A DNA stretch of 64,000 bases from Wyeomyia smithii (Eukaryota; Arthropoda; Insecta; Diptera; Culicidae), in NCBI RefSeq assembly GCF_029784165.1, contig NC_073695.1, positions 226,643,916 through 226,707,915 on the forward strand, given 5' to 3'. How positions within the stretch are numbered: the stretch's first letter is position 1; every line of letters begins with the position of its first letter. Below are positions 47,422 to 59,181 of the stretch, in pieces. The position numbers and the translations under genes are program-made. The notes under the pieces were generated by a model. The model had not been told where the DNA came from and made no database searches. It saw nothing but the letters and a program-made list of their open reading frames with translations.

Positions 47422-47511
47422 CGATGTTATACTGGAAACACTGCGGCGTGAACTGCGTCTCACGTGAGGAATAATATCAACAATGAAAACCTGGTCTTCT
47501 GTATAACATCG
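47422..47511. repeat. small foldback, 90 bp
   Basis: CGATGTTATAC and its exact complement GTATAACATCG face each other with 68 bp between, which include the palindrome CTCACGTGAG. Downstream to about 47650 the sequence has a CAGAGCAGAGCAGAGC run and an AATAAA, LTR-like in style, but no partner was found. Confidence 0.35.
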
Positions 47512-50500
47512 ACCTAACACTGGTGAGCAAAGCGCAGCACTTGCTTGAAGAGATCAGCGAATCAGATCAGAGCAGAGCAGAGCAAAGAACACCGTGGTGG
47601 AATCTGAAATATCTCTCCAGAGAGATAATAAACTGGTGTTAGCTTACTCACACGAAAGCACATTGCGCTCAACAACTACACAAAGCTGCAGTGCTTTCAC
47701 TGTGCTTAAGAGACCTTAAGTGTGTTCAAATGAGGAGAGCATCCAGGCAGAAAAGCAAATTGCGTTATTTGCTTTGCAAATCAAAACTCTTCGAATGCGA
47801 TCGAATTTATCTCAGCAGTGCACACTGCGGCGTACTTTTGTGTATTCTTCCTAGAGTGATTCACCACTCTTGTTCGCTCAGCTGTGAAGTACACAGCAAG
47901 TGTGTTAGTTTTTCTGCGAGCAACAGAAACACAGCACAAAAGAGAAAAAAAAAGTGTAATGCAAAAGTTTGCTACTGCGCTCATACTGGACAAAAATTAC
48001 GGTGAATATTCCCTCAATTTCGAAAATTTCATTCAGTCGTATAAACTTTAGAAACGAAGCGAACAAAATCAATAAGCTCAATTGTATCACGAAATTTAAC
48101 ACTTTTGTATTGGATATTTGGTACGATTGTTGGTTGTCAAAAAATTATTAGTTTGAGGGAAAAGAAAGACATAAGGATTATTAGATATAAAAGTAAAACG
48201 ACCGTCGGCTCTCACACATAGAAAAAATAGTTATTTTAAATTCGTGCATCGAAGATATGCACACTGCCATTCATTTGGCGATTATAAGAATATCATTATA
48301 AGATCAATGATATAAGTAATTTTCAAAATATTCGCTCACAAAGTGCGTAATTCTCATTTCTAGAAAAAATGTCAAAATACGTTTAAGGAAAAAAACGTCG
48401 TGGTGGTAAGTACTTGTTTGACATGTTAGTTCAAGAATGTATTGAGACAACGTGCCTTGCCACCGTCAGAAGCAAAAAAGGACGATTATCGCAATGAAAA
48501 GTTGTTTCACCGTGACCATTTACTAGCTGCGTTTCAACACATAATAGATTCGGAATTAGAAAGGCCAGATCACACTACTAGATGGATTATTTTGTGTTTT
48601 TTTTTTCTCGGAAAAATAAGAAAAGCTTATCTGTTTTTGACGTTCTAATAGAGTATTTTGAAATCTTTTACCCGATTTTCTAAACATAACTAAATATCTG
48701 GTTTACCAAAAATATTACCGAAAACATTGACATTGAAAAAGTGAAGGTCTTTTCAACTTGAGATGCTTGAAAATGCTGTTTTTGTCATTTTCGTTGGCAG
48801 TGTCGAAAATTTGCAACATATTGTATTGCGTTCACTCAGCAAACAATTTAGCAATATCTGCTTCAATTGTACTGAAACATTCGATATTGAAAGGGACCAA
48901 AGGGACTGTGTCTCTCCCCTGTGGAACTTTGTTTTCATTTTGGAGCTTTTGACGTAGCACTACGTCTTTAAGGAAGTTTTATAGGGTGCTAATTTCATAC
49001 GCTTATCACTCCGTTAGTTTTCCTTCGCACTTGCAAGAAACAATTAAAAAATTAACTACGAATCCACCCAAATACAGAAATTTGTGATTCGATTTTTCGT
49101 TAGAGTGTGAGTTGTAAAACCTTGTTGAAGCGCAAGGTGGGCAATCAAAGAGCATGCTTCAATCATTTCACTAGCGGTCGGTGCGAGGGGCAGTCACATC
49201 TTAGCAGCGATTTCCGATCAACGTATCTGATTTTCGATGAAACAACAAGCTGTCCTTCTCAGGATATTATTATAAGGGGGATTTATAAGAGTCTGTTTTC
49301 GACTCAAATAATTTATTTTACTAGCGGACGGTGTGACGGACGGTCACATTCTAGCAGCAGTTTATCTTCGTTATAATCGACTTGTATGTTCAGTTACTCG
49401 TAGCAAAAAAAAAATATCACTGCTTATTCACTTATTTTAATAATAAATACAACCGGTCGTGCAACAGAATTTCGAAAGGCGTGGCTCGAAGTTTTCAAAA
49501 TTTAATGATTAACCACTAGAAAATCGTTTGTAAACACAATAGGACAAGTTTGAAAGTTCGAGTTGCAGACTCTATGTGTCACAAATAATCAAACCAAATG
49601 TGAAGCATTTCATGTCTTAGATTGAGTTATCAATTTAGCATCCCGTTGAACTTGTCAATCGAACAATCGCACGACAGTGGGGAAAGCCCAATGAATAAAG
49701 AATCTATTATGCCCCACGCAGGCTGCAGTCGATATACTCAATCAATGCATCGGTTAGTAACTTGTATTCCAGAATTTTCCAGAAAAAATGGCAAATGTTG
49801 TTATTGGCTACTAGCACTCACCTACAGAGGCACATTAATGAACGCACATAACGGCTTGCTTTGTTTATTGGAAGAAGCGTCAAAACAAACCATCACTTTC
49901 TTATCAAGCCGACAACGCTCGCTTGTTGTAAACGATGTTGGACGACGAACTTCGTTCTTAACGTATTAGTGAATATTAAAAAAAGATGACTTCTTCCAGG
50001 ATTTTTATTGACGACTCGTTGACTAATAAAATATTGTTGAAAGGGATACCGAAGCAACTCAATAAGATTTGGACAAAGTTGATGAAGTGATTGTTTTGAC
50101 CGTTTTGACGTCGATCACATATAGTGAATTTTGGACGTGAAACGTAAATCTGACAATGCGATCATTATAAACAGCAATCAGGTTTTGAATACCTTAAACT
50201 CCCCCTCCATTGACAATAATACAAGAGAGTTAGTTCATTTGCGTTTTATCTTTTTTTTTTACGTAGAACTACGCCCTTCACCATGTGGAAGTACATTCTT
50301 TGTAACCCGAAATGATAGAAGTCAAATATTATTTCCCTAACGTAGATATCAAATCGAAATTATTTAATGAAAAACTTGAATCCTTTTTCAGACCATAACT
50401 TTTATTATAATGTACATGTCGCACACATCGTACATTTTTTATGTTTTGGAAACATCTGCTAGTGAGCGATTAGGTGACAATACGTGCCGCTGATCGTTAC

Positions 50501-52600
50501 ACAATCTCAACAAACGACCGCGTTATGACGAATTCGCTTTTCTCATCGAGCAAAGGCTAAGTTTTGTTACTGTTTTTTCAAAAGCGGGTGAAATGCGTTC
50601 TCACTAGCGCTAAACCGATTTTTGTAACCTTAGTTAAAGTTAAATCTACATTTTTCCGTGAGCCTTGAACACTAATTCACAAAACTGCTCCGAAACACCT
50701 TGAAACCTTCTTATTGTTGTTAAAAAACAGTGAAAATCAACAAACACCCACTGTTAGGAGTATTACTCAACGCTTTCCTCTTCTCACCCGATAAAAAAAA
50801 AAACGGCACATGTTCGTATGTGAAGGCGTACAACGTGCACGAAGAATGCAGGTCGCTTACAAGTTCAAGCTTGTTGAATGTTGATCGCTCGAGCAGAACG
50901 TTATGCTAGCAAAACGATCGTTCCACTACAAGCGACCATATAGAGCAATAAACCGCGATGACCAGACACTACATCATGGTTAAACACTGTTTTGTAGACT
51001 GACACAGTTAATGAATTACAAACTTCACACTATATAAGGTAGATTTGTGCGCGGAAAACCCCATTGGAATTTGATCAACTCCGTTCGGCGATGGAGTTTC
51101 CAGATAGCAGTCAAACTTGACTACAACAAGCGGAATTCTTTCTTCTGATTATCGTCATGCTGGTAGGGAGGCTGGTTGCTGGGTGTGATTATTAATAATC
51201 TCGCTTCAACTAACCGGCAACGTTATTGTGACGCCGGCCCGGAGTCTGAAATCGTGCATTTTTTTTCTTTTCAATTGACATTGAAAACGACAAGCTGATG
51301 ACGATAATAGTGAAGCGTGACTGTAATTTCCATATATGCAAAACTAGGCATAATCATAGAGCGATACATTGCCCATGAAAGGGATTCATGATGAAAAATA
51401 GCATGATGAATAATGTTCATGTACAAGTAGGAGGGTGAAACGCTGAAACAGCAGACAAAATGTACATCCATGCCATAGAATTCATCTGAAAGGAAACGCC
51501 CCCGAGAGGACATCAAACGTGGGATGTGTTCATCAAGAGGATGTAACAGACAGATCCATTATGCTTACAACTTTCAACAATGCAGTCTTTATTCTTTGGG
51601 ACAAAATAATCCTGACAGCAGCTCCAATCGTCGACCTACCCTAATGCAATGGATAGCTCAACATGTTCGATCACGGCAATCTGATTAACATCCAATACGT
51701 TGAGGCGGAAAACCGGTTTAAACTATTATTTTTTTACTGCCACTATAACAATTCTGGCTATTTCAATCCAATAGAACCGTTCACTGAATCAAGAAGTTTT
51801 ACGTTAATCATGAAAACTATTAACGACAGCCAACACTATAACTGGCAAAGAAAAAGGAACAATAAAACCGATGTGCGAAATTTACTGAATCATTTAGGAA
51901 CCGGTCCCGGCTATTTCGAACGAGTACGATTGATTGGGTTCACCAGCCCTCCGGCCAAGCGAAATGCAAATCCAACGCGGTGTTGTATTGCATCGAGTGA
52001 CCACACGGCAAGTCCAAAGGATGCTTCGGAACAAAAAAGAAACCGGCTTCGCAGACAAATATTCGTCGCAAAGGGGAGAGTGTGCCAAATGGGACAAAAG
52101 TGGTATTTTTTATTAAATTTCGAAAAATTATCTACAATTTTCAATAAGTTTCACATTTGTTCACGGTTTACATATTTTAGGGGAATACTACAAATTTTTT
52201 ACGGTTCTTTCCTTGCCCTCTGATCTCCTAAAAACGATGTGCACGGAAGGTAAAATCAGCCAATAGCGCGCGGTTAGGCGCTTTAATGCTTTCGGCGCAG
52301 CATGTTTGTTTGGTAATAAACCTGGTAATGATTATTCCGGTAGAAATTTTGTCAATTATGTATTATTACTACTTTACTCGCATACGAAGTCCACTTGGTG
52401 GTGATTTTTTTAGTTAAATTTGATAAAAACTTTTCCGGAAATAAAGTTGAAAATTTTGATTCGCCATTGAAAAGAAATAGAAATAGTTTTTTCAAGTTTA
52501 GTAATCGATTCTCTACAGCTCGTTAATTTTAGTAAAGATCAAGGCTTTTGAGATATAACTTTTGAAAGATGAGAAATTGAATTAAACAATGTTCCATGTT
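47512..52600. other. about 5 kb without a supportable gene
   Basis: Frames at 49622-49969 (115 codons) and 51663-52223 (186 codons) have no recognised domain and no supporting splice or codon signal. 49166 and 49317 share ACTAGCGGTCGGTG-like blocks about 150 bp apart. 50460-51240 is somewhat CpG-rich and has a CTATATAAGG at 51031, without a matching initiator. Confidence 0.4.
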
Positions 52601-52676
52601 TTATTATTATTTTTTTTTTTTTGATTGTCAGTTTCAATTTGGCTAAAACTTTGCACAGATTTTCTTAATAAATCAC

Positions 52677-52750
52677 CAGTGCTTATGTGCAGTCCACATA
52701 AGCACTGATGATGGTTGTAGGTATGTAGCAACCGAAATACGAACGTATCC
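52677..52750 (+). other. partial hammerhead-ribozyme-like core next to a perfect hairpin
   Basis: A 13-bp perfect stem (52677-52707, loop CAGTC) leads into CTGATGA (52705-52711), a stem GGTTG/CAACC (52713-52717 with 52729-52733), GAAA (52734-52737), a short TACG/CGTA stem (52738-52747) and TC (52748-52749). That order is the conserved hammerhead core. Stem I after the cleavage position is not evident, so activity is doubtful. Similar motifs are known from Penelope-like and related retroelements. Confidence 0.35.
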
Positions 52751-53200
52751 GCGGACGGTATAGGAGAGTATTCGATCTTTTAGTAGCAGAATTTAATGGA
52801 AACATAACCTATTCCCAATATTCATACAGATTTTCTATTAATTAAAGGTGTCATTTTGGGCTATTAGTATTTTTTTAGGATTTCGACTAATTCTTGAAAA
52901 GGTTTTTCGTAAAACTGGCATTGAAAATCACAAATATGTTCAGAGCCATAACGGTTTGTTTGATGAAATGTCTTTGCAAAGTTGTAAATAACATTTTCGT
53001 TTTTCCAAAAATAATCACACCGTGCAAAAAAAAAAAAAAACAATTTTTTCTTGAGAAAAATTATCAAAATGAAAATAAATTATCTCTAAAAGCTCATCTC
53101 TTTCAAATTCTTATTTTTTATGAAAACAGCGGTTAGCTAATCAACATTGGTGGTTGTCTGATCATGAAGATTTGAAAACAAAACCTTAGAAATTGACATA

Positions 53201-53697
53201 GGGTAGGGAACATATTCTAAGCAGCTTTAGGAACCGCCTGTGTATTCAGACGAAATACTCGAAATGTTTCGGGTGAAACTCAAACAGTAGTAAATCAATC
53301 TGTTCTCTATCGTTTTGTCTGTCAGAACTTGTTTTCAGATTGTAAAACTAAGTTAGCAAACTTTAACAATCATCAATCAAAGTTACCAATCGAGGGACAC
53401 TATTCCAATCACCCCGAACCTATTTTAAGCAGTTTCCATCTGTTTTGCAGGCGTTTTTTTTTCCAGCACCCGAAGTGGCTCCTGAATGGCTGCAATATAG
53501 GTCGATTTGTTTCAACTGCAATTGTTCACAGATTTCTTTGTGATTAACGGCATTACTCATATTCGTAAGGCAGCTAGACAATCAAAGTTTTCGTTTCCAT
53601 CATTGAAATTGTCGATATTGATCAAAATGCAGGAGTTTGAGGCCTGTATTCTTCGACTGATTAAAATAGGCGCTACTGCTTAAGCCGTTCCCTACCC
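53201..53697. mobile_element. TA-flanked MITE with GGGTAGGGAAC ends
   Basis: The exact 11-bp inverted ends GGGTAGGGAAC are followed on both sides by a TAAGCAG motif, and TA lies immediately outside (53199-53200 and 53698-53699). The element is 497 bp with no transposase. Confidence 0.75.
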
Positions 53698-53699
53698 TA

Positions 53700-53885
53700 C
53701 CTCGATATGAGGCAACTCTATTTTTATTTTCGTTACGTTATTTCGAGTTACGTTATATCGAAGCAAAAAGAATTTTTTTTATTTACGCAAGAATGTTACT
53801 CAAAAATGCGCGAAAACCTATTTTCTATAACCTATCAGTATTTTTAAACCTTTCTTATGCCCATTTAGAAATATTTTCAGAAGCA
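53700..53885 (-). mobile_element. fragment of the pogo-like family seen at 23410
   Basis: It starts CCTCGATATGAGGCAACTC, as in the left end of the 4.04 kb element, includes GTTACGTTATATCGAAGC, and continues with one unit of the same minisatellite in inverse orientation (AACCTATCAGTATTTTTAAA). It abuts the previous MITE exactly at its TA. The first eight bases of the pogo-like end are absent. Confidence 0.7.
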
Positions 53886-54895
53886 TTGCCATATCACCTG
53901 ACATATACACTTTGATAACAGTTTAACAACTATACTTGAAATTCCTAACGATGAAAATATTCTAAGCAGTTAGAAAACAGATCGATCCTCAACATGCAAT
54001 GTAGTTCGTGCCAATTATGCATGCGGTTGCTGAGTAATAAGGGTTTGAATATCATTTTTCGATGTAAAAACTGATTTCTCTCCGCGGGGATAGGGTTGAA
54101 GTAAGAAAAAAATGAGAAAACAACAGTTTGGTTCATTCAAGTTGCTGGATTCCTCGGGCATCAAGAGGTCGAGCGGTTTTTAAGAAAGCTGTATTTCGAA
54201 CAACTTTTGATCTATTTTTGTTGAATTCGTCATTAAACCCTCTACAAATAACACATCCTTTTAAAGAGGAATAATAGAGGTTTCGTTTGAAGTAAAAAAA
54301 TTGGCCACCATCTTGAATTATGCCGCCTTCTTGGATTTTATCAGAAACATCTGTTTTTGAGCAAGTTCTAATTTTGACGCCACTATTGGAAAGCTGAGAA
54401 AAAATGCTTCAAGATTGTTTCATGAAATTAGGTGAACATCGAGTTTCACTCCCTCGGACGAAACCCTCTGGCTAAAGGAATAAAAGCCTTTTGTGATATT
54501 TTGACTCAGCTGAACATACCATATATGCTGTTTAGTTGTGACCATTTGAAGAACATCTAGGTGCCCATCCGGTAACGAATCATGGGATAACCGAGTTAGT
54601 TATAAATTAGATTCAATTTTAGCTCGCAGTCGACAGCGAGGATAAAAAATGTGCTCTTAGTTTATAAGATACTAGGTGTCACACGCTATACTTTGATGCA
54701 AAAATGTGAATGTCCCCTACTACAGGTTCCTCTGGGGACTTCCGGATGCAAAATAGCCATTTCTCGATGAGTTCATGGCCGATTCCGGATCTTGATGAAC
54801 CATTCGCTTTAGAAAAGGTTTTGTCATCTGTGCCGATAATGCAAATGAGCATTTTTATCAGGTGACCCATTACCAATATCGGAACTCAGGAATAT
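53886..54895. other. no gene; weak repeat traces
   Basis: 54300-54350 resembles the GCCACCATCTTGAATT unit of the 37.6 kb repeat. Nothing else was recognised. Confidence 0.4.
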
Positions 54896-55077
54896 TTCCT
54901 ACATCCGGTGCCCTAGGCCACATTTGTAATCAGGAAATAAAACTTTTAAAGTTTTCCAGTTCAACCTAGTGAAGAAATAAGTGATGGTTCATTTATTTTT
55001 TTACTAGAGTAAACTGGAAAACTTCAAAAGTTTCATTTTCTGATTTCAAATGTGGCCTAGGGCACCGGATGTAGGAA
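54896..55077. repeat. palindromic element, 66-bp arms, 50-bp spacer
   Basis: Arms 54896-54961 and 55012-55077 are equal in length and about 90% complementary, starting TTCCTACATCCGGTGCCC and ending GTTTTCCAGTT. No target duplication was recognised. It lies 37 bp outside the left flank of the complete LINE. Confidence 0.85.
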
Positions 55078-55497
55078 ATTTCGTAACGAAAATCTAGTTT
55101 GAGATACCAAATGAACATTAAAATAATTTGTTTTTAAATAGTTTATTTGACACGGCACGATACAATTTATGTTTAACTGAGCCAAGTACATTTTTTTTAA
55201 TTCTAAATTAGCAGGGAAAAGAGGGAGGCCTTTTCTTCATTCTCGCGGCCGACTACGAGCTAGTGGGGATTTAAGGTGAGAGGAGGGGAGTTACAATTTT
55301 GATTTCAACTATATTGAGTTATACGATTTATTTATTTGTACATGGCTAAGCAGTGATGTTCTATTTGAGCAGTTTTGGTCTGAGGTGTCTGCGTAAACAT
55401 AGAGATGCCGAGTCTTCGTTTTAGTGTCTCCAGCCGGGTGTATCATTCTCTTTCAGTTTGTGACAGAAATTGTATTCTAGCAAATAGATAAAAGAAA

Positions 55498-58400
55498 TCA
55501 AATTTTAATGCCAGCATTTTTTATAAACCCGTATAGCTGTGTCATGTACTGGAGATCACCGCTTCCCAGAATGTCTCTAACGGGTACGTTCGGTTGTTTT
55601 CCTCGGGCCCGAAGGGAATCTATAGGCTCGGACCTAACACCACAGTATTCGGTACACGACCAAACAACATGCTCGATGTCATGGTAGCCATCGCCACAAA
55701 CGCAGTGATTACTGTCTACAAGCCCTATACGAAAGAGATGCGTGTTTAACGTATAGTGATTGGACATAAGTCTGGACATCACGCGAATGAAGTCCCGACC
55801 TACATCCAACCCCTTGAACCATGCTTTCGTCGATACCTTAGGAAAAATGGAATGTAGCCACCGTCCCAGTTCATCTGAGTTCCATGATGATTGCCAACTG
55901 TTGAGTGTTCTCTGACGCAAAATGCTATAAAATTCATCAAAAGCAATTGGTCTTTCATAAATATCGCCGTCAATAGCACCCACCTTAGCTAAAGAGTCAG
56001 CCTTTTCGTTACCCGGAATCGAGCAATGAGAAGGGACCCACGCTAAGGTAACCCGGTAATTTTTATCTGTTAAAGCACTTAAAAACCGCCGTATTTTCCC
56101 CAGGAAATACGGGGTGTGCTTCACAGGCTTCATTGATCGCAGAGCCTCAATGGCACTGAGACTATCTGTGAAGATGAAGTAGTGGTCTATGGGTAGGGTT
56201 TCGATGATTCCAAGAGAGTACTGAATAGCAGCAAGTTCTGCGACGTACACGGAAGCAGGAGCATCGAGTTTGTAGGAGGCGGTAAAATTTTCGTGGAAAA
56301 CACCGAAGCCAGTGGACTCATCTAGATTAGATCCGTCAGTGTAAAAGCTTTTATCATAACTAACATGTTTAAACTTATTGGAAAAAATCTTAGGGATCTC
56401 TTGGGGTCGCAATTGATCCGGGATACCAGAAATGTCTTGTTTCATGGTGGTGTCGAAGAATATAGCATTATTAGAAGTAGCTAAAAGTGCGACATTGGAG
56501 GAATCGTATGAAGAAGGATTAATATCTTGAGCCATATAGTCAAAATATAAAGTCATAAATCTGGATTGAGATTGAAGGTCGACCAACCTCTCGAAATTTT
56601 CAATTACTAATGGGTTCATAACTGTGCATCGAATTAGCAACCGGTAAGAGAGATTCCAAAAACGATGTTTCAACGGAAGAATACCCGCTAGCACTTCAAG
56701 ACTCATCGTATGGGTCGACTGCATGCAACCCAAGGCAATACGCAAACAACGATATTGTATTCTCTCTAATTTTATAATGTGCGTGTTCGCGGCGGAGCGA
56801 AAGCAGAAAAAGCCGTACTCAAGAACTGACAATATCGTTGTTTGGTATAACCTTAGAAGGTCTCCTGGGTGAGCACCCCACCAAGTTCCGGTAATCGTAC
56901 GAAGAAAATTAATCCTCTGTTGGCATTTTTGTGTCAGATATCTAATATGACAAGCCCAGGTGCATTTGGAGTCGAACCAGACCCCGAGATATTTAGCGAC
57001 TAAAACCTGAGAGATCGTTTTACCCGTTAGTAGGAGCTGCAGCTGAGCTGGGTTATGCTTCCTAGAAAAAACGACCAGCTCAGTTTTCTCCGGAGAGAAT
57101 TCGATACCCAGCTTAAGAGCCCATTCAGACCAATTGTCTAAGGTATCTTGCAATGGTCCTCGCAGATCGCTAGCCTCGCTACCAGTAATGGATACAAGGC
57201 TATCGTCTGCAAGTTGCCTTAGCGTGCATGAATTTGCAAGACATTCATCGATGTCATTGACGTAAAAATTATATAAGAGAGGACTTAAACATGAGCCCTG
57301 GGGGAGGCCCATGTAACTAATTCGGGAAGTTGTCGAATCGCCATGTGAGAAATACATATGCTTTTCTGACAACAAATTGAGCAAAAAGTTATTCAAATAT
57401 GGTGAAAGTCCCTGCGAATGAAGTTTCGCGCTTAAAACTTCTACAGAGACAGAGTCAAAAGCCCCCTTAATATCCATGAGCGCAGAAGCCATTTGCTCTT
57501 TTCGAGCAAAGGCTAGTTGAATTTCAGTAGAAAGCAACGCTAGGCAATCGTTCGTCCCTTTGCCCCGGCGAAAGCCAAATTGAGTATCTGAAAGTAACCC
57601 GTTTGTTTCGACCCATTTGTCTAACCGTAAGAGGATCATTTTCTCCATTAATTTCCGGAGGCAAGAGAGCATCGCAATCGGCCTATATGAATTGTGATCA
57701 GAGGCAGGTTTCCCGGGTTTCCGAATAGCAATGACTTTTACCTCCCTCCAGTCATGCGGAACAATATTTAGCTCAAGAAACTTGTTGAATAAATTCAACA
57801 AGCGTCTTTTTGCAGAGTCGGGTAGGTTCTTCAACAGGTTGAATTTTATTCTATCTAACCCTGGAGCCTTATTGTTGCACGACAGGAGAGCCATTGAAAA
57901 TTCCAACATCGAAAATGGAGGCTCTTCCGTAGTTACTAATAACGCGTCGCGAAAGGTTTTCTGTTCCGGTACAGAGTCTGGACAGACCTTTTTGGCAAAA
58001 TCGAGTATCCAGCGATCTGAATACTCCTCGCTTTCATTCGAAACGTCACGGTTCCGCATGCGCCTGGCGGTATCCCAAAGAGTGCTCATCGCTGTTTCCC
58101 TGGACAACGCGTTTACGAACCGCCGCCAGTACCCGCGTTTTTTCGCCTTTACTAAGCTCTTCATCTGCCTGCCCAGTGCCTCGTACTTTCGAAGCAGGCT
58201 GACAGTGCCGTACTCCCGGTAGTCCTTATACGCCGCGGACCTTCGCGCGTACAGCTCAGAGCACTCTTTGTCCCACCATTTGTTGGGAGGGCGCTGTCTA
58301 ATCGTTACCCCGGGTATCGGTTTCGTCTGAGCTTGAGTCGCGGCGTCGATTATCAAGCCAGCTAAGAACGCGTATTCTTCCTCCGGAGGAAGTTTCTCGT

Positions 58401-59181
58401 GAGTCTCGATAGATTGCGCTATAATAGACTCATAACACTTCCAATCAATATTACGTGTAAGGTCGTAGGAAATATTGATTGGGTTCGGGGGAGTTGAACC
58501 ATTAGCAATTGATATAACGATTGGAAGATGATCACTACCGTGGGGATCGTTGATTACTTTCCACCGGCAATCTAGCGCTAGTGATGTCGAGCAGAGGGAT
58601 AGGTCAAGCACGCTTTCACGTGCTGGAGGATTAGGTACACGTGTCGCTTCCCCAGTATTCAAAACTGTCATATTGAAGTCGTCGATCAAGTTACAGATTA
58701 AAGAAGATCGGTTGTCGTCGTACAGCGACCCCCATAGCGAACAGTGAGAATTAAAATCTCCCAATATCAAAAAAGGCGCGGGAAGCAACTCTGCTATATC
58801 AGTGAGATGCTTCTGTTCAATCCGCGCGGATGGAGGCATATATAACGAAACAAGGCATAGGTCTTTTCCATCCATATTCGTTTGAATGGCAACGACTTCA
58901 ATATTCGAGATCGAGGGGAGGTCGATTCGGAAGAAGGAATAGCACTTTTTAATCCCTAAAAGTACCCCTCCACCGTGTGAGTCTCGATCTCGACGAATAA
59001 TGTTAAAATCGTGGAAATTGAGTTGATCGTTTGAATTGAGAAAGGTTTCACAGAGCGCAAATGCGTCACAATTGTATGTATTTATTAAATGAGAAAATAG
59101 ATCGAATTTGGGGATGATACTTCTGCAATTCCACTGTAATACAGTGATAAAATTCCTAACCTCTTTCGCCGTATTAGTCAT
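55498..59181 (-). CDS. LINE ORF2: endonuclease, reverse transcriptase, RNase H
   Basis: This 1227-residue enzyme copies the element's RNA at a nicked chromosomal target. The N-terminal apurinic-type endonuclease shows QWNCRS (about 18), GDFNSH (about 142) and GSDHLPI (about 215). The reverse transcriptase shows NSYRPIAMLS, TQFGFRRGKGT, DIKGAFDSV (catalytic Asp), GLPQGSCLSPLLYN and LADD (about 658) in place of the usual F/YADD. The RNase H shows YTDGSN (about 947), VAELAAIQYSL, FTDSLSAIEAL and WVPSHCSIPGNEKAD, so its D-E-D-D residues are present. A C-terminal Cys/His motif (HCVCGDGYHDIEHVVWSC) closes it. The start ATG overlaps the ORF1 stop in ATGACTAA, suggesting termination-reinitiation. No stop or frameshift was seen. 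Confidence 0.93.
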   Translation of the reverse strand: MTNTAKEVRNFITVLQWNCRSIIPKFDLFSHLINTYNCDAFALCETFLNSNDQLNFHDFNIIRRDRDSHGGGVLLGIKKCYSFFRIDLPSISNIEVVAIQTNMDGKDLCLVSLYMPPSARIEQKHLTDIAELLPAPFLILGDFNSHCSLWGSLYDDNRSSLICNLIDDFNMTVLNTGEATRVPNPPARESVLDLSLCSTSLALDCRWKVINDPHGSDHLPIVISIANGSTPPNPINISYDLTRNIDWKCYESIIAQSIETHEKLPPEEEYAFLAGLIIDAATQAQTKPIPGVTIRQRPPNKWWDKECSELYARRSAAYKDYREYGTVSLLRKYEALGRQMKSLVKAKKRGYWRRFVNALSRETAMSTLWDTARRMRNRDVSNESEEYSDRWILDFAKKVCPDSVPEQKTFRDALLVTTEEPPFSMLEFSMALLSCNNKAPGLDRIKFNLLKNLPDSAKRRLLNLFNKFLELNIVPHDWREVKVIAIRKPGKPASDHNSYRPIAMLSCLRKLMEKMILLRLDKWVETNGLLSDTQFGFRRGKGTNDCLALLSTEIQLAFARKEQMASALMDIKGAFDSVSVEVLSAKLHSQGLSPYLNNFLLNLLSEKHMYFSHGDSTTSRISYMGLPQGSCLSPLLYNFYVNDIDECLANSCTLRQLADDSLVSITGSEASDLRGPLQDTLDNWSEWALKLGIEFSPEKTELVVFSRKHNPAQLQLLLTGKTISQVLVAKYLGVWFDSKCTWACHIRYLTQKCQQRINFLRTITGTWWGAHPGDLLRLYQTTILSVLEYGFFCFRSAANTHIIKLERIQYRCLRIALGCMQSTHTMSLEVLAGILPLKHRFWNLSYRLLIRCTVMNPLVIENFERLVDLQSQSRFMTLYFDYMAQDINPSSYDSSNVALLATSNNAIFFDTTMKQDISGIPDQLRPQEIPKIFSNKFKHVSYDKSFYTDGSNLDESTGFGVFHENFTASYKLDAPASVYVAELAAIQYSLGIIETLPIDHYFIFTDSLSAIEALRSMKPVKHTPYFLGKIRRFLSALTDKNYRVTLAWVPSHCSIPGNEKADSLAKVGAIDGDIYERPIAFDEFYSILRQRTLNSWQSSWNSDELGRWLHSIFPKVSTKAWFKGLDVGRDFIRVMSRLMSNHYTLNTHLFRIGLVDSNHCVCGDGYHDIEHVVWSCTEYCGVRSEPIDSLRARGKQPNVPVRDILGSGDLQYMTQLYGFIKNAGIKI

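Noticed and set aside
47500..47700. Possible solo LTR (AATAAA, repeated CAGAGCAGAGC, inverted TGTTATAC/GTATAACA upstream)
   Set aside because: The inverted ends enclose only 84 bp and no second copy or target duplication was found.
49622..49969. 115-codon frame
   Set aside because: No domain, no neighbouring signals; kept only as part of the unassigned region.
51020..51125. CTATATAAGG as a core promoter
   Set aside because: No initiator at the right distance and no gene downstream that I can support.
51663..52223. 186-codon frame, the longest in the 45-55 kb region
   Set aside because: The middle part (51894-52144) is open in several frames on both strands, which reflects composition; no motif was recognised in any frame.
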